Shown here: positions 8,867-20,537 of the stretch, one piece after another
Numbering within the stretch: the stretch's first letter is position 1
How the letters are laid out: each line of letters begins with the position of its first letter
Assembly (NCBI RefSeq): GCF_016127015.1
Contig: NZ_CP065972.1
Span: 496,001 to 560,000 of the forward strand
From: Corynebacterium tuberculostearicum
GTDB taxonomy: Bacteria > Actinomycetota > Actinomycetes > Mycobacteriales > Mycobacteriaceae
Length of the DNA stretch: 64,000 nt
Direction: 5' to 3'
Program-made: the position numbers and the translations under genes
Notes under the pieces: generated by a model
What the model saw: only the letters and a program-made list of their open reading frames with translations
Databases searched by the model: none
What the model was told of the DNA's origin: nothing

Positions 8867-9721
8867 ATGTCTGTTTTAGGTCTGGATCCACTACCGCGCG
8901 GGGTAATTCTCGCCGCCACGCCGCTGGGAAACGTAGGAGATGCCTCCGCGCGTTTAATGCATGCCTTGCAGCATGCGGACGTCATCGCGGCCGAAGATAC
9001 GCGGCGCGTGCGTAATCTGGCCCAGGCCTTAGGGATCCAGATTTCCGGGCGGGTGGTGTCCAATTTTGATCACAATGAAAAGGACCGAGCCCAGCAGCTT
9101 ATCGACGCCGCCGCGTCAGGCACCGTCCTCGTCGTCACCGATGCCGGCATGCCGATTATTTCTGATCCAGGCCTGTCCCTTGTGGCCGCGGCGGCCGAGC
9201 GCGATATTCCTGTGACCTGTTTTCCCGGCCCGTCCGCAGTGCCGACGGCCCTGGCGCTTTCGGGCCTGGGCGTGGGGCACTTCCTTTTCGACGCCTTTCC
9301 TCCTCGCAAGCCCGGTCCCCGCAAGGCCTGGCTGGAATCACTGCGCAACGAAAAGCGAGCCATTGTATTCTTCGAATCTCCTCACCGCGTGGCCGAAACC
9401 CTGGCCGAAGCAGCGGAAATTCTCGGCGCCGACCGCCCGGCCGCGGTGTGCAGGGAACTGACCAAGACCTATGAGGAAATCCGCCGCGGGAATTTGGGCG
9501 AGCTTGCCGAGTGGGCAGTAGACGGCGCTCGGGGAGAGATCACCGTGGTGATCGAGGGCGGTACGGCCGCTGCCGCTACCGCCGCGGACTTGGTGCCCAA
9601 GGCGCTCGAGCTAGCGGAGGCGGGGATGCGGCTGAAGGACGCGTGCAAGCAGGTAGCCAAAGGTACTGAGGTTTCCAACCGCGAGCTTTACGACGCCGCC
9701 TTGGACGCACGCAAGTCCTAG
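8867..9721 (+). CDS. rsmI: 16S rRNA (cytidine(1402)-2'-O)-methyltransferase
   Basis: The 284-residue protein is an RsmI (YraL) SAM-dependent methyltransferase of the tetrapyrrole-methylase fold, which 2'-O-methylates C1402 in the ribosomal decoding centre. The signatures GVILAATPLGNVGDAS, AAEDTRRVRNLAQALGI and VVTDAGMPIISDPG all appear in order, followed by FFESPHR. The length is normal for the family. No clear Shine-Dalgarno sequence precedes the ATG. The gene is divergent from pmt and precedes betP. Confidence 0.93.
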   Translation: MSVLGLDPLPRGVILAATPLGNVGDASARLMHALQHADVIAAEDTRRVRNLAQALGIQISGRVVSNFDHNEKDRAQQLIDAAASGTVLVVTDAGMPIISDPGLSLVAAAAERDIPVTCFPGPSAVPTALALSGLGVGHFLFDAFPPRKPGPRKAWLESLRNEKRAIVFFESPHRVAETLAEAAEILGADRPAAVCRELTKTYEEIRRGNLGELAEWAVDGARGEITVVIEGGTAAAATAADLVPKALELAEAGMRLKDACKQVAKGTEVSNRELYDAALDARKS

Positions 9722-9968
9722 CCTCACCGGTCGTTTCGATTACGTCACACCCCGCATCGTTCCTAGACGGTTTCACTAACGGGGTCTTTGTAATTGAATT
9801 GTTATAGAGCTCGGGCGTGTGGGCGCCTTAAAGCGCTATTTACATGGGGAAATAAAGCGTAAAAACCTTTCAAATTATCGTGGAAAATCCCTGGGAAATG
9901 GCGTTGAGCAGCGGAGTTTCTACGTGCTTCGTTTGATAATTGAGTAGTTCCGCACCACTGTATAGCTC
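9722..9968 (+). promoter_or_regulatory. betP upstream region
   Basis: This 247-base gap between rsmI and betP has no coding potential. A GATAAT hexamer (9935-9940) about 28 bases before the betP ATG is a plausible -10 box; a second TTATAG-like hexamer lies near 9801. In C. glutamicum betP is osmotically controlled through MtrAB, but I could not recognise an MtrA box here with confidence. Confidence 0.3.
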
Positions 9969-11825
9969 ATGACAAACTCGGAAAATATGGGCACAGGCGT
10001 GCCAGAAGAAGGAAAGGAACCGGTCGGCGCTCAGGCGCAGCCGGCCTCAGCTTCTTCGAGCGGGCAGCCTATTGAGAATTATCAGACTGTAGACGAACAG
10101 CTGGACGCACAATCTGCCACCGGCCAGCTTCAGGATATGATTCACTCCGATGGCTTCCACCCGGAGAGCTATGACGATCCTGAGGTGGAAATCGCGGCCG
10201 ATCGTGACAATATGCCAATCGATTGGTCCATCGTGGGCATCGCCGGCGTGCTGATTGCCGCGATCGTTGTGTGGGGCCTGGCCGCCCCGGATAACTTTGC
10301 CAACTTCTCCTCTTCGGCCCTGACCTGGGTCGTGGACAACTTCGGTTGGGCCTATATCCTCTTCGGCACCGTCTTCGTGGTGTTTGTTGTCTTTATTGCC
10401 GCCTCCAAGTTTGGCTCCATCAAGTTGGGCCACATTAATGAGGAGCCGGAGTTTTCCACACCATCGTGGATTGCCATGATGTTCGCCGCCGGCATGGGCA
10501 TTGGCCTGATGTTCTACGGCGCTTCCGAGCCGCTGGCTAACTACCGTGACGGCACCCCGGGCGAGGGCACTGGCAACGTTGGATCGTCCATGGCCTATGC
10601 CATGTTCCACTGGACGCTGCACCCCTGGGCGGTTTATGCCATCGTTGGCTTGGCCATCGCGTACTCTACCTTCCGCATTGGCCGCAAGCAGCTATTGAGT
10701 CAGGCCTTCGTGCCGCTCATTGGCGAGCGTAACGCCAATGGTGCGGTGGGCAAGTTCATCGATATCCTGTCCATCTTCGCCACCGTCTTCGGTACCGCCT
10801 GCTCCCTGGGCCTGGGTGCCCTGCAGATTCAGGCCGGCCTGAAGGCATCCGGAATCATCGATAACCCCACCAATTCCGTGGTTATCGGCATCGTGCTGGT
10901 TCTTACCCTCGCATTCATCCTGTCTGCGATGTCCGGCGTGGGCAAGGGTATTCAGTACATTTCCAATGCGAATATGGTCCTCGCTGCAGTGCTGGCGATC
11001 TTCGTGTTCATCTTGGGGCCGACCATTACCATCCTCAACCAGATTCCTGGCTCCATTGGTAACTACCTCAACTACTTCACCGAGATGATCGGCCGTACGG
11101 CTGAGTCCGAAAACGGCACCGCTGGTGAGTGGCTGTCCGGCTACACCATCTTCTACTGGGCATGGTGGGTTTCCTGGTCCCCGTTCGTGGGCATGTTCCT
11201 GGCACGTATCTCCCGTGGCCGTTCCGTTCGTGAGTTCTGCCTCGGCGTCCTGCTTATTCCAGCCGGCGTATCCACCCTGTGGTTCGCTATCTTCGGCGGC
11301 ACCGCTATCCACATGGAGCAAAACGGCGAATCCATTACCGGCGAGTCTGCTGAGGAAGAGCTGTTTAATCTGCTGCAGTCCATGCCTGGCGGCTTCGTTG
11401 CAGGCATCGTTGCGGCGGTTCTTCTGGCTACCTTCTTCGTCACCTCTGCGGACTCCGCGTCCACGGTGATGGGCTCCATGTCCCAAAATGGTGCTTCTAC
11501 CGCTAAGCCGTGGCTATCCGCGGCATGGGGCGCACTGACTGCCTTGGTAGGCCTGACCCTGCTCTTGGCTAATGAGGACGCGCTGTCTAACCTGCAGAAC
11601 GTCACCATCGTTGCTGCACTGCCGTTCCTGTTCATTCTCGTAGGCCTGATGTTCGCCATCTACAAGGCTCTGAGCGAGGATATTATTTACCTCGAGTACC
11701 GCGAGGCACAGCAGTTCCAGCGCAAGATGGCCCGCGAGCGCCGCTTGCACCGCGAGTACCAGCGCACGCAGGTACTTAAGAAGCGCCGCAACGAGCGTCT
11801 CAAGCACCCGATGAAGCGCAAGTAA
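9969..11825 (+). CDS. betP: Glycine betaine transporter, BCCT family
   Basis: This 618-residue sodium-coupled carrier of the BCCT family takes up glycine betaine as an osmoprotectant. After an acidic cytoplasmic N-terminus of about 85 residues come twelve membrane segments. The sodium/substrate motif [10 protein letters not shown] is near residues 175-184, and the tryptophan box [11 protein letters not shown] is near 396-406. The C-terminal tail from about residue 575 is strongly basic ([11 protein letters not shown] and KKRRNERLK), like the tail through which C. glutamicum BetP senses potassium and osmotic stress. Acidic and basic tails together favour BetP over the related EctP and LcoP carriers. 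It lies between rsmI and metG, as betP does in C. glutamicum. Confidence 0.9.
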   Translation: MTNSENMGTGVPEEGKEPVGAQAQPASASSSGQPIENYQTVDEQLDAQSATGQLQDMIHSDGFHPESYDDPEVEIAADRDNMPIDWSIVGIAGVLIAAIVVWGLAAPDNFANFSSSALTWVVDNFGWAYILFGTVFVVFVVFIAASKFGSIKLGHINEEPEFSTPSWIAMMFAAGMGIGLMFYGASEPLANYRDGTPGEGTGNVGSSMAYAMFHWTLHPWAVYAIVGLAIAYSTFRIGRKQLLSQAFVPLIGERNANGAVGKFIDILSIFATVFGTACSLGLGALQIQAGLKASGIIDNPTNSVVIGIVLVLTLAFILSAMSGVGKGIQYISNANMVLAAVLAIFVFILGPTITILNQIPGSIGNYLNYFTEMIGRTAESENGTAGEWLSGYTIFYWAWWVSWSPFVGMFLARISRGRSVREFCLGVLLIPAGVSTLWFAIFGGTAIHMEQNGESITGESAEEELFNLLQSMPGGFVAGIVAAVLLATFFVTSADSASTVMGSMSQNGASTAKPWLSAAWGALTALVGLTLLLANEDALSNLQNVTIVAALPFLFILVGLMFAIYKALSEDIIYLEYREAQQFQRKMARERRLHREYQRTQVLKKRRNERLKHPMKRK

Positions 11826-11853
11826 TTCGCGCCCTTCACGGTTTACTTTCATA

Positions 11854-11896
11854 GCGCCCATCGTTTCCTCAGCAGTGGGGAAGCGGTGGGTGCTTT
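11854..11896 (+). terminator. Probable terminator after betP
   Basis: An imperfect hairpin (arms 11854-11868 and 11877-11893, pairing CCCATCGTTTCC with GGGAAGCGGTGGG including G-U pairs) ends in a short TTT. It lies 30 bases after the betP stop. The weak U-tract makes the call tentative. Confidence 0.4.
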
Positions 11897-11978
11897 GTCC
11901 TGAAAAAGCGGTTCACCTGCGGAGTAAATGTCTGCCCTAATCGTGTGGGCAGGAGCCGGCTTCGATACAGTAGAACCC

Positions 11979-13811
11979 ATGACTGAGTCTGTAGTAGTAA
12001 ATGTTGCCTGGCCCTATGCCAACGGCCCGCGCCACATCGGTCATGTGGCCGGCTTTGGTGTTCCTTCTGACGTCTTTGCACGTTTTCAGCGAATGCGTGG
12101 CCGCAACGTACTCATGGTCTCCGGTACGGACGAGCACGGCACTCCGCTATTGGTTCAAGCGGACAAAGAAGGCGTGTCCGTTCGCGAGCTCGCAGACCGC
12201 TACAACCGCCAGATCGTCACTGACCTAGCCGACCTCGGCCTGTCCTACGATCTTTTTACCCGTACCACCACTCGTAACCACTACTCCGTGGTACAGGAAC
12301 TCTTCAAGGGCCTGTATGCCAACGGCTACATGCTCAAAGAGACCACCCAGGGTGCTATTTCGCCGTCTACCGGACGCACCCTGCCGGACCGCTATATTGA
12401 GGGCACTTGCCCCATCTGCGGCGCGGATGGCGCCCGCGGTGACCAGTGCGATGAGTGTGGCAACCAGCTTGACCCGGTGGACCTGATCAACCCCGTATCC
12501 AAGATCAACGGCGAGACCCCAAAGTTCATTGAAACCGAGCACTTCCTGCTGGATCTGCCCTCCATCAAGGAGGAGCTGCAAAAGTGGCTTTCCACCCGTG
12601 AGGACTGGCGCCCGAACGTCTTGAAGTTCTCCCTGAACCTGCTGGAGGATATGCGCCCGCGCACCATGACGCGCGATATTGACTGGGGCATTCCGATCCC
12701 CGTTGAGGGCTGGCAGGACAATAACGCTAAGAAGCTCTACGTGTGGTTCGATGCGGTCATCGGTTACCTGTCTTCCTCTATCGAGTGGGCATACCGCACC
12801 GGTCAGCCGGAGGCGTGGAAAGACTTCTGGCAGCACCCGGAGTCCCGCCACTATTACTTCCAAGGCAAGGACAACATCACCTTCCACTCCCAGATCTGGC
12901 CGGCCGAGCTTTTGGGCTATGCCGGCAAGGGCAACAAGGGCGGTGAACTCCACCAGTACGGCGAGTTGAACCTGCCTACGGAGATTGTCTCCTCTGAGTA
13001 CTTGACCATGTCTGGTTCCAAGTTCTCCTCGTCCAAGGGCGTTGTCATCTATGTCAAGGATTTCTTGGCGGAGTTTGGCCCAGATGCCCTGCGCTACTTC
13101 ATTGCCGTGGCCGGTCCGGAAAACAATGACACGGACTTCACCTGGGATGAGTTCGTGCGCCGTATCAATAATGAGCTGGCCAATGGCTGGGGCAACCTGG
13201 TCAACCGCACTGTTTCTATGGCGTTTAAGAACTTCGGTGAGGTTCCAGCACCAGCAGCGCTGGAAGAAAAGGATAAGGAGATCTTGCAGCTGGCGGAAGA
13301 GACCTTCGAGACCGCCGGTGCTTTGTTGGAGCAGTCCAAGTTCAAGCAGGCGATTACCGCTATCATGCACGTCGTCGGCGAAGCCAACGCTTATATTGCA
13401 GACCAAGAGCCATGGAAGTTGGCCAAGGATGAGGCCCAGCGCGAGCGCCTAGCTACCGTGCTGTGGACTGCTCTCCAGGTGGTTTCTGACTGCAATGTCA
13501 TGCTCACGCCGTACCTGCCGTTTACCGCGCAGAAGGTCCATGAAACCTTGGGCCGTAGCGGCGAGTGGGCAGCCCAGCCAGAGGTCCACGATGTCAAGGA
13601 TGATATCCCCGTAGAGCTCGTTGGTGCTGGCTTGCCGCCAGAGGGCCACGAGTATCCGGTTATCATGGGCGACTACACCCAGCAGCAGGCAAAGTGGGAG
13701 CGCATCCAGGTAGAACCGGGCACCGCCTTGGCCAAGCCGAAGCCGCTCATTTCTAAGCTTGATCCAGAGTTGGGCGAGACCGGCCCAGAGTGGGCGCCTG
13801 TTAACAAGTAG
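11979..13811 (+). CDS. metG: Methionine--tRNA ligase
   Basis: The 610-residue class I aminoacyl-tRNA synthetase charges initiator and elongator tRNA-Met. The HIGH motif is at residues 19-22 (RHIGH), and the KMSKS loop appears as KFSSSK at about 348-353. Zinc-knuckle cysteines are at 144, 147, 157 and 160 (CPICG and CDECG). The C-terminal tRNA-binding appendix of some MetRS proteins is absent, as usual in actinobacteria. The ATG at 11979 is chosen because TACAGT (11966-11971) is exactly 7 bases upstream and the protein family starts there; an in-frame ATG at 11928 is less likely. Confidence 0.95.
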   Translation: MTESVVVNVAWPYANGPRHIGHVAGFGVPSDVFARFQRMRGRNVLMVSGTDEHGTPLLVQADKEGVSVRELADRYNRQIVTDLADLGLSYDLFTRTTTRNHYSVVQELFKGLYANGYMLKETTQGAISPSTGRTLPDRYIEGTCPICGADGARGDQCDECGNQLDPVDLINPVSKINGETPKFIETEHFLLDLPSIKEELQKWLSTREDWRPNVLKFSLNLLEDMRPRTMTRDIDWGIPIPVEGWQDNNAKKLYVWFDAVIGYLSSSIEWAYRTGQPEAWKDFWQHPESRHYYFQGKDNITFHSQIWPAELLGYAGKGNKGGELHQYGELNLPTEIVSSEYLTMSGSKFSSSKGVVIYVKDFLAEFGPDALRYFIAVAGPENNDTDFTWDEFVRRINNELANGWGNLVNRTVSMAFKNFGEVPAPAALEEKDKEILQLAEETFETAGALLEQSKFKQAITAIMHVVGEANAYIADQEPWKLAKDEAQRERLATVLWTALQVVSDCNVMLTPYLPFTAQKVHETLGRSGEWAAQPEVHDVKDDIPVELVGAGLPPEGHEYPVIMGDYTQQQAKWERIQVEPGTALAKPKPLISKLDPELGETGPEWAPVNK

Positions 13812-13820
13812 TAGCCCATA

Positions 13821-13880
13821 AAACGGCCGCGTTATGGTTCCCTTTTCGGCGGAGAAAAGGGCATAACGCGGCCGTTTCTG
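13821..13880 (+). terminator. Large hairpin terminator after metG
   Basis: A perfect 16-bp stem (13821-13836 with 13862-13877, AAACGGCCGCGTTATG) encloses a second 8-bp stem (CCCTTTTC with GAAAAGGG, 13840-13847 and 13854-13861). Its A-rich and T-rich ends suit termination in both directions between the convergent metG and acetyltransferase genes. Confidence 0.75.
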
Positions 13881-13945
13881 TATTCCGGACTAGAAAGAAA
13901 GAGTACGAAATACCCGAATCCTTGCCGGGAAGGGTGGTTGCAGGT

Positions 13946-14446
13946 TTAGCGCTCGAAATCGCGCTGGAGGTGCACCAAGCCGAGGCGGACGCCATCTTTG
14001 GTATGGATATTCGGCATGCGGCCGGTCTCGGTGAAGCCGAACTTCTTGTGCAGGGCGATAGAACCCTCGTTGGTATCGACGATATAAGTGATCATCGTCT
14101 GTACGTAGGCGTCGTCGGCGGCGACGTCCATAAGGGCGTCGAGAAGCTCGGAGCCCACTCCCTTGCCCTGAGCGGAGGGCGCAATGTAGACGGAATCTTC
14201 CACGGTGCCGTAATAGATGGCGGGGGTGACGAACTGGAAGTAGGCTGCCCAGCCAATGATTTCATCATCGTGCACGGCTACAAAGACTGGGGAGCCGGCC
14301 TTAAACATCTCCTTGAGCCACTCTTCGCGGTCAGACACATCTTCTTGCCACGTGACCAGGTTAGCGGCGGGTTTCGCTGCGGAGCCGGCGTTGTAGATAG
14401 CGGTGAGTGCGGGGGCGTCGGCAAGCTCAGCAGGACGGATATGCAT
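13946..14446 (-). CDS. GNAT-family N-acetyltransferase (PAT/MnaT-like)
   Basis: This 166-residue GNAT protein has the acetyl-CoA loop SAQGKGVGSELLDAL and the C-terminal signature NEGSIALHKKFGFTETG. These resemble the phosphinothricin/methionine-sulfone N-acetyltransferase branch. AAAGGA lies 6 bases before the ATG. It follows a second GNAT gene by only 10 bases, and the two proteins are similar in layout, so this is probably a tandem duplication transcribed together. The substrates are unknown. Confidence 0.82.
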   Translation of the reverse strand: MHIRPAELADAPALTAIYNAGSAAKPAANLVTWQEDVSDREEWLKEMFKAGSPVFVAVHDDEIIGWAAYFQFVTPAIYYGTVEDSVYIAPSAQGKGVGSELLDALMDVAADDAYVQTMITYIVDTNEGSIALHKKFGFTETGRMPNIHTKDGVRLGLVHLQRDFER

Positions 14447-14456
14447 AGAAATTCCT

Positions 14457-14951
14457 TTACACCAGAAGTTGTAGGTGGGTGAGGCTCAACCAGTGATCGA
14501 ACTTGTAGCAAACCTCTTTAAGAGTACCCACGTTTTCAAACCCGAACTTTTCATGCAACTTCAGTGATGCCGCATTGGTGGAAACGATGAGCGCGAGCAG
14601 GGAATGGACCCTTTCATCGGCGCGGGCCGCATCTACCAAGGCGGCAAGTAACGCAGTGCCCACGCCCTGGCCCTGAGCGGCGGGGGAGAGATAGATGGTC
14701 GTCTCATAGCAGCCGGTCCACACCTGCGGATCGCGGTAAGGATGGTAGAGAGCCCACCCCAGGTAGGCGCCGGAATCGGACTCCGCGATGAGGCACGGGC
14801 AGCCCTCTTCCCAGATGTGGCGCAGGTAGGCTTCGCGCTCTGCGATGCTAGCCGGGGTCGTGCGGAAAATGACGTCGGTGTGCTCGATGGCCCAGTTGAG
14901 GGTCTCGGTCATGGCGGGTACATCCGCAAGGCCAGCGGGTCTGATCAACAT
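14457..14951 (-). CDS. GNAT-family N-acetyltransferase, paralogue of the next gene
   Basis: The 164-residue protein carries AAQGQGVGTALLAAL as the acetyl-CoA loop and NAASLKLHEKFGFENVG near the C-terminus, closely matching its neighbour at 13946-14446. The start is placed at the ATG at 14951 rather than a TTG three codons upstream, because a minus-strand TAATAT box (14960-14965) lies 8 bases before that ATG. It shares a compact divergent promoter with tatD. The substrate is unknown. Confidence 0.82.
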   Translation of the reverse strand: MLIRPAGLADVPAMTETLNWAIEHTDVIFRTTPASIAEREAYLRHIWEEGCPCLIAESDSGAYLGWALYHPYRDPQVWTGCYETTIYLSPAAQGQGVGTALLAALVDAARADERVHSLLALIVSTNAASLKLHEKFGFENVGTLKEVCYKFDHWLSLTHLQLLV

Positions 14952-14979
14952 GGCAGCCAATATTACAATTGCCTACATG
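14949..14979. promoter_or_regulatory. Divergent leaderless promoter pair (GNAT / tatD)
   Basis: Only 25 bases separate the two start codons. The plus-strand -10 TACAAT (14964-14969) lies 7 bases before the tatD ATG, and the minus-strand -10 TAATAT (14965 to 14960) lies 8 bases before the GNAT ATG. The two boxes share the TA at 14964-14965, giving the 10-mer ATATTACAAT. Both transcripts should start at or next to the ATG. Confidence 0.65.
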
Positions 14980-15804
14980 GCTAAAAAGAAGCGACGTCCC
15001 ACTCCCGTTCCAGCACCGGGCCTAAGCGGCCTCATCGATGCGCATACGCATCTGTTTTCTCACAAGGACACCGATGAGGTGCTGGTCAATCGCGCGCGTA
15101 CCGCCGGTATTAGCCGCATGGTGACGGTGGGCGATGACCGCCGTGAATCGGCAGCGGCGCTGGCTACTGCACATTCCTTTCCGGATGTTTATGCCGCCTG
15201 TGCCATTCACCCAGTGCGCGCCAACGAGTTGGATGCACCCACCAAGGTGGCATTGGAGGAAATGGTGGCGGATCCGCGCTGCGTAGCGGTGGGAGAGACC
15301 GGCCTTGATACCTACTGGGTGCAGCACGAGCCGGAGACCACCGCGACCATGGCCCAACAGGAGGAATCTCTGCGGTGGCATATTGACCTCGCGGTGCGCC
15401 ATGGCAAGACTTTGATGATTCACAACCGCGAGGCGGATGCGGACTTAATGCGCATTCTTGCCGACGCCCCCTCACCCGACACCGTTATGCTGCACTGCTT
15501 TTCCTCGCCGCTGAAGGTAGCCGAGGAAGCCTTGGAGCGCGGCTACGTATTGTCCTTTGCCGGTAACGTCACCTTCAAGCGCAACGCCGAGCTGCGGCAG
15601 GCGGCGGCGAAGGCGCCGGCTGGCCAGCTTCTGGTGGAAACCGATGCGCCATATATGACGCCAGAGCCCTACCGGGGCCAGCGCAATGAACCGGCTCTTA
15701 TTGGGCACACATATGAATGTATCGCTCGCGTTCGCCACCAGACGGTGCAGGCGCTAGCGGCGGAGGTAAACGACACTTTTGATCGCGTCTACGGCCTGCG
15801 CTAA
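14977..15804 (+). CDS. tatD: TatD-family metal-dependent hydrolase (DNase)
   Basis: The 275-residue protein is a TatD-type hydrolase with a TIM-barrel metal site; members act as 3'-5' DNases. The DAHTHLFSH motif (residues 21-29), the GETGLD motif near 100, IHNREAD, HCFSS and VETDAPYMTPEPYRGQRNEP appear in the usual order. It starts with a short basic extension. TACAAT lies exactly 7 bases before the ATG, so the mRNA is probably leaderless. The gene precedes rpf2 as in C. glutamicum. Confidence 0.92.
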   Translation: MAKKKRRPTPVPAPGLSGLIDAHTHLFSHKDTDEVLVNRARTAGISRMVTVGDDRRESAAALATAHSFPDVYAACAIHPVRANELDAPTKVALEEMVADPRCVAVGETGLDTYWVQHEPETTATMAQQEESLRWHIDLAVRHGKTLMIHNREADADLMRILADAPSPDTVMLHCFSSPLKVAEEALERGYVLSFAGNVTFKRNAELRQAAAKAPAGQLLVETDAPYMTPEPYRGQRNEPALIGHTYECIARVRHQTVQALAAEVNDTFDRVYGLR

Positions 15805-17271
<1,467 letters not shown>

Positions 17272-17286
17272 ACCGCAGCGCTTCTT

Positions 17287-17319
17287 GGCCGCACGCCCAC
17301 TGTGGTGTGCGGCCTTTTT
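17287..17319 (+). terminator. Intrinsic terminator after rpf2
   Basis: GGCCGCAC (17287-17294) pairs with GTGCGGCC (17307-17314) and is followed directly by TTTTT. It separates rpf2 from ksgA. Confidence 0.85.
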
Positions 17320-17343
17320 GTCTCTTCTACTAAGTTAGAAGGC

Positions 17344-18204
17344 ATGACTAATTCCACCGGCGCCGCGCTTTTGGGTCCTGTAGAGATCCGCGCCCTCGCG
17401 GAGAAGCTCGACATCGTGCCCACGAAGAAGCTGGGGCAGAACTTTCTGCATGACCCGAATACCATCCGGCGCATCGTCGCCGCGGCGGAGCTGGATCCCA
17501 CAGATCGCGTCCTCGAGGTAGGCCCCGGCTTGGGATCGCTGACCCTTGGCTTGGTTGAGGCCGTGGGGGAGGTCACCGCGGTGGAAATCGATTCCCGTTT
17601 GGCCGCCCAGCTGCCCGATACCGTGGACGAGCGTGCCTCTGAGTATGCACACCGCCTGCGCGTGGTGGAAAAGGACGCGTTGCGCGTGACGGGTTCTGAC
17701 GTCACAGAGCCGACTGCCCTCGTGGCCAACCTGCCGTATAACGTCGCTGTACCGGTCCTGCTGCACTTGCTGGAGACATTTCCCTCCATTCGCCGCGTGC
17801 TGGTGATGGTCCAGCTAGAGGTGGCGGACCGTCTCGCGGCCCAGCCGGGCAGCAAGGTTTATGGCGTACCCTCGGTCAAGGCGGGCTTTTATGGCAAGGT
17901 CTCCAAGGCTGGCACGATTGGCAAGAACGTCTTTTGGCCCGCGCCCAATATTGAGTCTGGGCTGGTGCGCATCGACGTCTTTGACGATGCTCCTTGGCCG
18001 GTCACCGATGAGTCGCGGGCTAAGGTCTGGCCGGTTATCGACGCCGCCTTTGCCCAACGCCGCAAGACCCTGCGCGCGGCATTGTCCGGCCACTTTGGTT
18101 CGGGTGCCGCCGCCGAGGAAGCCCTGCGAGCGGCGGATATCGATCCGAAGCAGCGCGGTGAAAAGCTCGCCGTGGAGGACTTCGTACGATTGGCAGGAAT
18201 CTAA
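17344..18204 (+). CDS. ksgA: 16S rRNA (adenine(1518)-N6/adenine(1519)-N6)-dimethyltransferase
   Basis: The 286-residue protein is RsmA/KsgA, which dimethylates two adjacent adenines in helix 45 of 16S r[21 protein letters not shown] at the N-terminus, the SAM motif [11 protein letters not shown] (about residues 58-68) and the catalytic [10 protein letters not shown] (129-138) are diagnostic. The ATG at 17344 is chosen over 17302 because TAAGTT (17331-17336) lies 7 bases before it and the upstream part overlaps the terminator. Its stop is followed immediately by the ispE ATG, so the two genes form an operon. Confidence 0.94.
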   Translation: MTNSTGAALLGPVEIRALAEKLDIVPTKKLGQNFLHDPNTIRRIVAAAELDPTDRVLEVGPGLGSLTLGLVEAVGEVTAVEIDSRLAAQLPDTVDERASEYAHRLRVVEKDALRVTGSDVTEPTALVANLPYNVAVPVLLHLLETFPSIRRVLVMVQLEVADRLAAQPGSKVYGVPSVKAGFYGKVSKAGTIGKNVFWPAPNIESGLVRIDVFDDAPWPVTDESRAKVWPVIDAAFAQRRKTLRAALSGHFGSGAAAEEALRAADIDPKQRGEKLAVEDFVRLAGI

Positions 18205-19185
18205 ATGAGTGCACCACTAGATAGCGATCCATTCGTCTATACCGCGCGCGCTCATTCCAAGGTCAATATCCACCTCGGCGTGGAGGAACCGCGCGAGGAT
18301 GGGTTCCATGAGCTCGCCAGCGTCTTTCAGTCTCTGGAGCTGCATGACACCGTGACACTCACGGACTTGGGTAATCCCGAGGTGGATAAGCCGCGCATTC
18401 AAGGATTAAAGGTCACGGGCCCTCATGCACAGGGGGTGCCGGAGGACTACACAAATTTGGCGTGGACCGCGGTTAACCGCATCATGCAGTACCTATACAC
18501 CACTCATGGACCGAAGGCGCTGCCAGAGGTGGCGCTAGAAATTCACAAAGCCATCCCTACCGCCGGAGGTATGGCGGGCGGCTCTGCTGATGCGGCCGCC
18601 GCGCTGCGCTTAGCCGAGCGCTGCTATGGCGGCTACTACAACATCGACTCGGTGGGTGAGCCGATCTTGGACGCGCTAGGCGCGGCGCTGGGCTCGGATG
18701 TTCCCTTTACCCTGTTGGGCGGCACCGCGCTCGGTACGGGGCGCGGCGAGCAGCTTACCCCGATGATGGCGCGCGGTACCTACCACTGGGCGCTCATCGC
18801 TTCGGACCGCGGGCTATCTACCCCGCAGGTCTTTCACAAGCTGGATGAAATGCGAGAAAAGGGTCGCGGCGGCGCGCCGCACATGGATACTGCGGCAGTA
18901 TCGCAGGCGCTTATCTCGGGCGACCCGCACCGGGTGGCACAGCACTTGCACAATGACCTGCAGCCGGCGGCGCTTTCCCTGCGCCCGGACCTGCGCAAGA
19001 CACTGGAGGCGGGTGTGGCCGCTGGGGCGCTTGCGGGCATCGTCTCCGGCAGCGGTCCGACCTGTGCCTTCCTCTGTGCTGGGGCAGAAGAAGCTAGGGA
19101 AGTGGTCTCCCAAGTGACGGTGGAAATTCCCGGCACCAAGGGTGTGGCTACCCATGGTCCCGCTAGTGGCGCCGTGGTGCTGTAG
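18205..19185 (+). CDS. ispE: 4-diphosphocytidyl-2-C-methyl-D-erythritol kinase
   Basis: The 326-residue GHMP kinase phosphorylates CDP-methylerythritol in the non-mevalonate isoprenoid pathway. The N-terminal HSKVNIHLGV, the ATP loop IPTAGGMAGGSADAAAAL (about residues 117-134) and the C-terminal GIVSGSGPTCAF are the expected motifs. It starts directly after the ksgA stop. Its own stop abuts the stop of the opposing aztD-like gene. Confidence 0.93.
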   Translation: MSAPLDSDPFVYTARAHSKVNIHLGVEEPREDGFHELASVFQSLELHDTVTLTDLGNPEVDKPRIQGLKVTGPHAQGVPEDYTNLAWTAVNRIMQYLYTTHGPKALPEVALEIHKAIPTAGGMAGGSADAAAALRLAERCYGGYYNIDSVGEPILDALGAALGSDVPFTLLGGTALGTGRGEQLTPMMARGTYHWALIASDRGLSTPQVFHKLDEMREKGRGGAPHMDTAAVSQALISGDPHRVAQHLHNDLQPAALSLRPDLRKTLEAGVAAGALAGIVSGSGPTCAFLCAGAEEAREVVSQVTVEIPGTKGVATHGPASGAVVL

Positions 19186-20529
19186 CTAGAGCACCGTCAT
19201 CTCGGTGGGCTCGATGTCGAGGTCGAAGCGGTTAACTTCCTTTTCTTGGAGGAGGTCGATGACCACGAGCTGCTTCTTCTGGGCGTCGGTAATAAAGGCG
19301 TAGCCATCGGCAGCTTGCAGGATGGGGCCCGGCTGCTGCCACTCCTTATTTTCTTTCCACCTGGAAATGGCATCGATCTGCGAAGTGATTTCGCCGGAAT
19401 CTGGGTCGATGATGTTGAGCTTGCCGTCGGTGGTGAGCACCAGCGCCTCGCCCAGCGGGCCGCGGGCCAGAGAGCGGAACCAGTAGGAAGCATCGAGATC
19501 AACCTTCTTGGCGGAAAAGTCTTTGGTATCCACCAGGGCCACGGAGGTGGGGCGTTCGAGCTCTGCATCCTTGTCGGTCTTATTATCGGCCAGAATGACA
19601 TCGGATTCCTCCGAACCGGCAGCATTGCCGGAGCGCTGGTATCCGCCTGCTCCGGCATAGGCGGAGGCGTCCACCTTGTGGAACTTTGTGCCATCGAAGA
19701 CTACAGGGCCGTCCTCGCAACCGAAGAAAATATTGCCGTTTCCAGCGGTGGCCTCGCCGTGCACGCCAGGGCACTTGGTGGTTTCAGTAAGGACCTTGCC
19801 CTCCTTATCCAGATGCTGGATGGTGTGGCGCTCGTCCTCGGTTCCCTTGGTGATAACTACCGAGCCATCCTTCAGTGGTACGGCCACGCCGTGGTGTGCA
19901 GCCCCCGTATCTACGGTATTGACCGGCTGGGCATCATCTTTGCCAATGTCTTCGGTCTTGTAAATCCGTGCTACGCCATCGCCATCTGAAAACAGTGCGG
20001 TAAAGCCGTCGTGGTGGACCACGTGGCCGACGTGCGGGGCCTTGATAGGGGCGTCGCCAAGCGAGGGCCCTGCGGTGTAGTAGTGGTTGTGATCGCCGTG
20101 GCCCTTGGTAATGCGGCCTGTGTCGTAGGTGAGGAAGCTATCGCCCTTAGTGACCATGACGTGGCGATTATCGCCGGCATCGTTGAGACGAAGGAAGGCA
20201 TTCATCTTGTCCTCGCCGATTACTTTGCCCGTTTTGGCGTCATAAGCGCTCAAGCCGTCTGCATGGGAGATAACGATACGGGTGGGCAGCTGGGCTACCT
20301 CGGTCTGTCCCTCTTCGGCTTCGAAGCCTTCGTGTGAGTGCCCGGCGTGGTCATGGCCGTGCTCGTGGTCATGCTCATGGTTGTGTTCGTGGGCGTGGTC
20401 CTCCTCGCTGTGCGCGTGGTCGTGGGAGTGCAGGGAATCCTTTTCCTCTTCGGTGGGGGCGGAACAGGAGGCGATGGCTACTGCCGTGGCAGAGAGCACC
20501 GCGCAGAGGGAAAGTGTGTAACGCTTCAT
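19186..20529 (-). CDS. His-rich lipoprotein, AztD-like zinc metallochaperone
   Basis: The 447-residue protein has a lipoprotein signal peptide with lipobox IASC (Cys22). A strongly histidine- and acid-rich stretch follows at about residues 34-66, with repeated HDHAH, HEHNHEHDHEH and HDHAGHSH. The rest (about 75-447) is a repetitive beta-rich domain that looks like a seven-bladed propeller. This matches AztD, a periplasmic zinc chaperone that hands zinc to an ABC uptake system, but no zinc ABC genes are adjacent. The ATG at 20529 is preferred over an upstream GTG because TAGTGT lies 8 bases before it and the signal peptide begins there. The function is inferred. Confidence 0.75.
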   Translation of the reverse strand: MKRYTLSLCAVLSATAVAIASCSAPTEEEKDSLHSHDHAHSEEDHAHEHNHEHDHEHGHDHAGHSHEGFEAEEGQTEVAQLPTRIVISHADGLSAYDAKTGKVIGEDKMNAFLRLNDAGDNRHVMVTKGDSFLTYDTGRITKGHGDHNHYYTAGPSLGDAPIKAPHVGHVVHHDGFTALFSDGDGVARIYKTEDIGKDDAQPVNTVDTGAAHHGVAVPLKDGSVVITKGTEDERHTIQHLDKEGKVLTETTKCPGVHGEATAGNGNIFFGCEDGPVVFDGTKFHKVDASAYAGAGGYQRSGNAAGSEESDVILADNKTDKDAELERPTSVALVDTKDFSAKKVDLDASYWFRSLARGPLGEALVLTTDGKLNIIDPDSGEITSQIDAISRWKENKEWQQPGPILQAADGYAFITDAQKKQLVVIDLLQEKEVNRFDLDIEPTEMTVL

Positions 20530-20537
20530 ACATAGGC

